Part shown: positions 6,174 to 8,318 of the stretch, one piece after another
Layout: each line of letters opens with the position of its first letter
Position numbering within the stretch: the stretch's first letter is position 1
NCBI GenBank assembly: GCA_005776545.1
Contig: SXOY01000134.1
Location: forward strand, 1 to 8,318
Length of the DNA stretch: 8,318 nucleotides
Direction: 5' to 3'
Origin: Planctomycetia bacterium
GTDB lineage: Bacteria > Planctomycetota > Phycisphaerae > Phycisphaerales > UBA1924
Position numbers and translations under genes: made by a program
The notes under the pieces: model-generated
Told to the model about the DNA's origin: nothing
The model's input: the letters and a program-made list of their open reading frames with translations, nothing else
Databases searched by the model: none

Positions 6174-8138
6174 ATGGCAAATTGCCCAGTAGCTTTACTT
6201 CTAGCGGTGCTTGCGGGCACAGCCTCTGCCGGTTTCGCTTCGGGAAGCGCATCCGAGCAGATCGGCCAGTGTTTGGCATTGCAGGCGGGTGATCAGGCGA
6301 AGCTGGCAATCATCGAGAACGCGCCGGCAATTTATGCAAACACGCCCGGCGTCACTGAACTCCAGGGCAAAATGATCATTCGTCCCATCACCCTGGCAGA
6401 TTGGCTCGCCCGCGGCGTCAACATTTCCGTCGCCGAGGAACACATTACTCGCGCGTTTGCCAGGCTCGCTCCAGTTCATTGGCAATTCGTAGCTATCCAC
6501 AATCACGTGCTGGTGACTCTACCTGCGGGAGTCACCGAGAACCAGATGTCCGCGTTCCTGATGGCGACCGGCGAGTACCAGTACGCAGAGCCTGATTACA
6601 TTGTCTACCCGTGCGCTGTTCCAAACGACGCTGGATACAACAACGCTGGCATGTACGCTCACCAGGTCTGCTACAGCGAACCAGCTTGGAATCTCTCCAC
6701 CGGCTCATCCTCCGTGATTGTCGGTGTCACAGACACAGGTGTTCGCGTTGATCACGAAGACCTCTCTCTCAACCTTGTCTCTGGCGCAAATTCCGCGACC
6801 GGGACTGCAATTGCACAGACCGCAGGTGGAATGGTGAACGATCTCAACGGTCACGGAACACACACCGCAGGCACCATTGGAGCTCGCGGAAACAACTCCG
6901 TTGGCGCTGTCGGCATGAATTGGGTCACCAAGATCATGCCTGTTCGCGTGAGCAACACAGCTGGTGGCGGTTCTTCGCTTGCAGCCTTACAGGCGGGCGC
7001 GACCTGGGCAGCTCAAAATGGCGCCCGTGTTGTATCCACTTCGTATTCTGGGGTGAACAACGAATCAAATCAGACAGTCGGTGCCACTCTGCGAACGAGT
7101 TTTGACGCCCTCTGGTTCTGGGCCGCTGGAAATTCCAATTCAAACCTGGGCAATGACATCTATCCTGACCTTCAGATCGTTGGTGGCACAGATAGCAATG
7201 ATGCCCGCTACACCGCTTCAAACTTCGGTGCTCCACTTGATATCTGTGCTCCAGGCGTTTCGATCTATTCCACGTGGCTCCTGTCCACGGCTTCTTACAA
7301 CACTATTTCTGGTACTTCGATGGCATGTCCGGCAGCTGCCGGCGCAGCCGCGCTGATTGTTTCCATCAACCCCGCCCTTACTGCGATTCAGGTTCGCGAC
7401 ATTCTCTACCGAAACGTTGATGATCTTGGTACCGTTGGAGAAGACGATTTCTTTGGTGCCGGACGCCTCAATCTGGGTAGAGCGGCTGCTGACGCGTACC
7501 GCATGACTTTTCCAACCACGCTCCCGCTCTCAGACAATTTCGATACTGGCTCTTTCGCGAACACCAATTGGGTCTACCGAGATACGCTCGTCACCATAAA
7601 CTCCGAAGCTGTCGCCGAACCCAGCGGTGCGATGTCCGCAGATGTGACCTCGGCTCGACGTCTGGAAACTAACGCGATAAACCTCAGCGGTAACTCCACG
7701 CCGCTCAACCTTGTATTCTCAACCGAGACCCGTGGCACTGAGGCTGGTGAGACCCTTGTCGTCGAATATCTCAACGCATCCAACGCGTGGGTGAACTTCG
7801 CAACCTTTACCAGTACCGGGGTCAGCGAAAGTACCTTTACGAGTCAAAATATCGTGATTCCGACAGGCGCAGATGTTCGGCATGCAAAGTTTGCGGTTCG
7901 ATTCCGCGCAACTGCCGCACTTGATAGCAGCGACCATTGGTACATTGACAGTGTCAATATTGGCGAAACTACGTGTGTTGTCGATTTCAATGGCGATGGC
8001 ATTCTCGACTTCTTCGATTACCTCGATTTCGTCGACGCGTTCGCTGCGGGTTTGCCTGCCGCGGACTTTAACGGTGATGCCGTCGTCGACTTGTTTGATT
8101 ACCTCGATTTCGTTGATGCCTACTCAGCTGGCTGCTAA
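6174..8138 (+). CDS. Secreted S8 (subtilisin-like) serine protease with GC-type dockerin C-terminus, paralogue 2
   Basis: Exported endopeptidase of 654 residues, roughly three quarters to four fifths identical by eye to the preceding protease. Its layout is the same: signal peptide (about 1-23, MANCPVALLLAVLAG then TASAGFA), propeptide with EYQYAEPDYIV, S8 domain, beta-sandwich from about 452, and two dockerin-like loops ending in Gly-Cys. The triad is Asp187 (VTDTGV), His227 (NGHGTH) and Ser382 (GTSMACP), with oxyanion Asn320. Differences cluster at three places: the signal peptide, residues 81-86, and the surface loops at about 261-266, 294-300 and 324-350. The last loop has a two-residue deletion next to likely substrate-contact regions. 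The catalytic core and tail are conserved, so the paralogues may differ in substrate preference. The upstream gap of 165 bp holds the 84-bp repeat and hairpin and no clear promoter. recR begins 27 nt after the stop. Confidence 0.95.
   Translation: MANCPVALLLAVLAGTASAGFASGSASEQIGQCLALQAGDQAKLAIIENAPAIYANTPGVTELQGKMIIRPITLADWLARGVNISVAEEHITRAFARLAPVHWQFVAIHNHVLVTLPAGVTENQMSAFLMATGEYQYAEPDYIVYPCAVPNDAGYNNAGMYAHQVCYSEPAWNLSTGSSSVIVGVTDTGVRVDHEDLSLNLVSGANSATGTAIAQTAGGMVNDLNGHGTHTAGTIGARGNNSVGAVGMNWVTKIMPVRVSNTAGGGSSLAALQAGATWAAQNGARVVSTSYSGVNNESNQTVGATLRTSFDALWFWAAGNSNSNLGNDIYPDLQIVGGTDSNDARYTASNFGAPLDICAPGVSIYSTWLLSTASYNTISGTSMACPAAAGAAALIVSINPALTAIQVRDILYRNVDDLGTVGEDDFFGAGRLNLGRAAADAYRMTFPTTLPLSDNFDTGSFANTNWVYRDTLVTINSEAVAEPSGAMSADVTSARRLETNAINLSGNSTPLNLVFSTETRGTEAGETLVVEYLNASNAWVNFATFTSTGVSESTFTSQNIVIPTGADVRHAKFAVRFRATAALDSSDHWYIDSVNIGETTCVVDFNGDGILDFFDYLDFVDAFAAGLPAADFNGDAVVDLFDYLDFVDAYSAGC
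8007..8119 (+). repeat. Direct repeat encoding the dockerin-like modules of protease 2
   Basis: Segments at 8007-8038 and 8088-8119 repeat with the same 81-nt period as in protease 1 and encode DFFDYLDFVDA and DLFDYLDFVDA. The 17-nt core GATTACCTCGATTTCGT is identical in all four modules of the two genes. Here the two copies have a few silent differences and one F-to-L change, unlike the exact pair in protease 1. Confidence 0.8.
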
Positions 8139-8159
8139 CGCCTGGGACGGCCCGTAGCA

Positions 8160-8173
8160 TTTGCCATGGCAAA
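8160..8173. repeat. Perfect 14-bp palindrome at the recR start, copy 2
   Basis: TTTGCCATGGCAAA here is identical to the copy at 6027-6040 and surrounds the likely recR ATG at 8166. A protein bound here, or pairing in the RNA, would affect recR translation start directly. Confidence 0.75.
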
Positions 8174-8318
8174 CTCGGGTCAGCCCGACAATCTGGGATC
8201 AACTCAACCGCGCGTGCAGGCATTCCCACGCGCGGTGGATCGTTTAATAACCCAATTTGCGTTGCTTCCCGGTATCGGCCGCCGCAGTGCGGAACGAATG
8301 GCATTCCACATTCTCAAA
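8166..8318 (+). CDS. recR: Recombination mediator protein RecR, N-terminal part (cut by window end)
   Basis: The first 51 codons of recR. RecR acts with RecF and RecO in the cytoplasm to load RecA at gaps and damaged DNA. The diagnostic part is FPRAVDRLITQFALLPGIG followed by RRSAERMAFHIL. It matches the RecR N-terminal helix-hairpin-helix region, including the family pattern LPGIGxxSAxRxAFxxL. The zinc finger and Toprim domain lie beyond the window. ATG at 8166 gives an extension of about 18 residues ahead of the usual family start, which normally begins close to the Phe-Pro or Tyr-Pro pair; GTG at 8214 is a good alternative. A weak purine patch (8144-8150) is too far from the ATG to decide. 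The N-terminal codons lie in the 84-bp repeat, and the hairpin at 8204-8239 falls inside the coding region. Confidence 0.85.
   Translation, partial: MANSGQPDNLGSTQPRVQAFPRAVDRLITQFALLPGIGRRSAERMAFHILK
8204..8239 (+). repeat. GC-rich hairpin within the recR 5' coding region
   Basis: ACCGCGCGTG (8207-8216) pairs with CACGCGCGGT (8227-8236) over 10 bp. An A-G mismatch (8206/8237) and two further pairs extend the stem. The counterpart after protease 1 is perfect over 13 bp. If recR starts at 8166 or 8214 the hairpin lies in translated sequence and cannot be a simple terminator for the protease without affecting recR. Confidence 0.65.

Larger units (their letters stand above)
8157..8240 (+). repeat. 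84-bp repeat, copy 2, overlapping the start of recR
   Basis: This is the partner of 6024-6107, with four differences and no gaps. It begins 18 nt after the stop of protease 2 and extends through codon 25 of recR. The four differences fall at codon positions 2, 3, 2 and 1 in the recR frame, so they do not show a coding-type pattern, although the sample is tiny. The shared sequence ends at GTGGAT, and recR continues into its conserved core. Confidence 0.9.

Noticed and set aside
5938..6309. Minus-strand frames across both copies of the 84-bp repeat that share a peptide of about 25 residues
   Set aside because: The shared peptide follows simply from the DNA repeat. Two of the four substitutions change the residue, flanking residues are unrelated, and neither frame has a supported start.
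5877..8119. Regularly spaced repeats considered as a CRISPR or satellite array
   Set aside because: They are in-frame calcium-loop modules of two proteins, two per gene, with coding spacers.
6027..8173. Palindromes and flanking block considered as insertion-sequence ends or attachment sites
   Set aside because: No transposase or integrase gene, target-site duplication or inverted terminal repeats are visible, and the segment between the copies is an ordinary protease gene.

Overview
The window most likely comes from a planctomycete of the class Phycisphaerae. The main evidence is two secreted proteases that both end in a pair of dockerin-like calcium loops of the form DFNGD...DFFDYLDFVDA and a terminal Gly-Cys. 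This 'GC-type dockerin' ending is, to my knowledge, characteristic of that group. Moderate GC content and genes with weak or no Shine-Dalgarno (SD) sites fit but prove nothing. No tRNA, rRNA, CRISPR array or transposase gene is visible.

Layout. The left half is a minus-strand pair: a secreted GH13 alpha-amylase-like enzyme (1797-3581), followed 20 nt downstream by an FHA-GAF-SpoIIE/PP2C signalling phosphatase (43-1776). A 453-bp divergent intergenic region (3582-4034) holds candidate promoters for both directions and a well-formed intrinsic terminator inside the amylase leader. The right half, on the plus strand, has two tandem paralogous subtilisin-like (S8) proteases (4035-6008 and 6174-8138), then the first 51 codons of recR (8166 to the window end).

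Most interesting signal. An 84-bp block lies just after each protease gene (6024-6107 and 8157-8240). The copies differ at only 4 positions and align without gaps, although the protease genes before them have diverged at most synonymous sites. The downstream copy contains the recR start and N-terminal codons. The upstream copy is the same segment with a TAG at codon 4, so it reads as a stranded recR 5' end between the paralogues. This suggests an old tandem duplication whose right end fell inside recR. The high identity of the block also needs a second explanation: functional constraint, later homogenisation, or a repeat element. Each copy carries a perfect 14-bp palindrome centred near the recR ATG and a strong 12-13 bp GC-rich hairpin.

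How the genes may work together. The amylase and the two proteases look like exported polymer-degrading enzymes, and the proteases are probably retained at the cell surface or processed through their GC-dockerin tails. The phosphatase is a cytoplasmic switch protein of the RsbU type. Its link to the amylase rests only on the close co-directional spacing. recR is a housekeeping recombination-repair gene and probably marks the edge of this accessory cluster.
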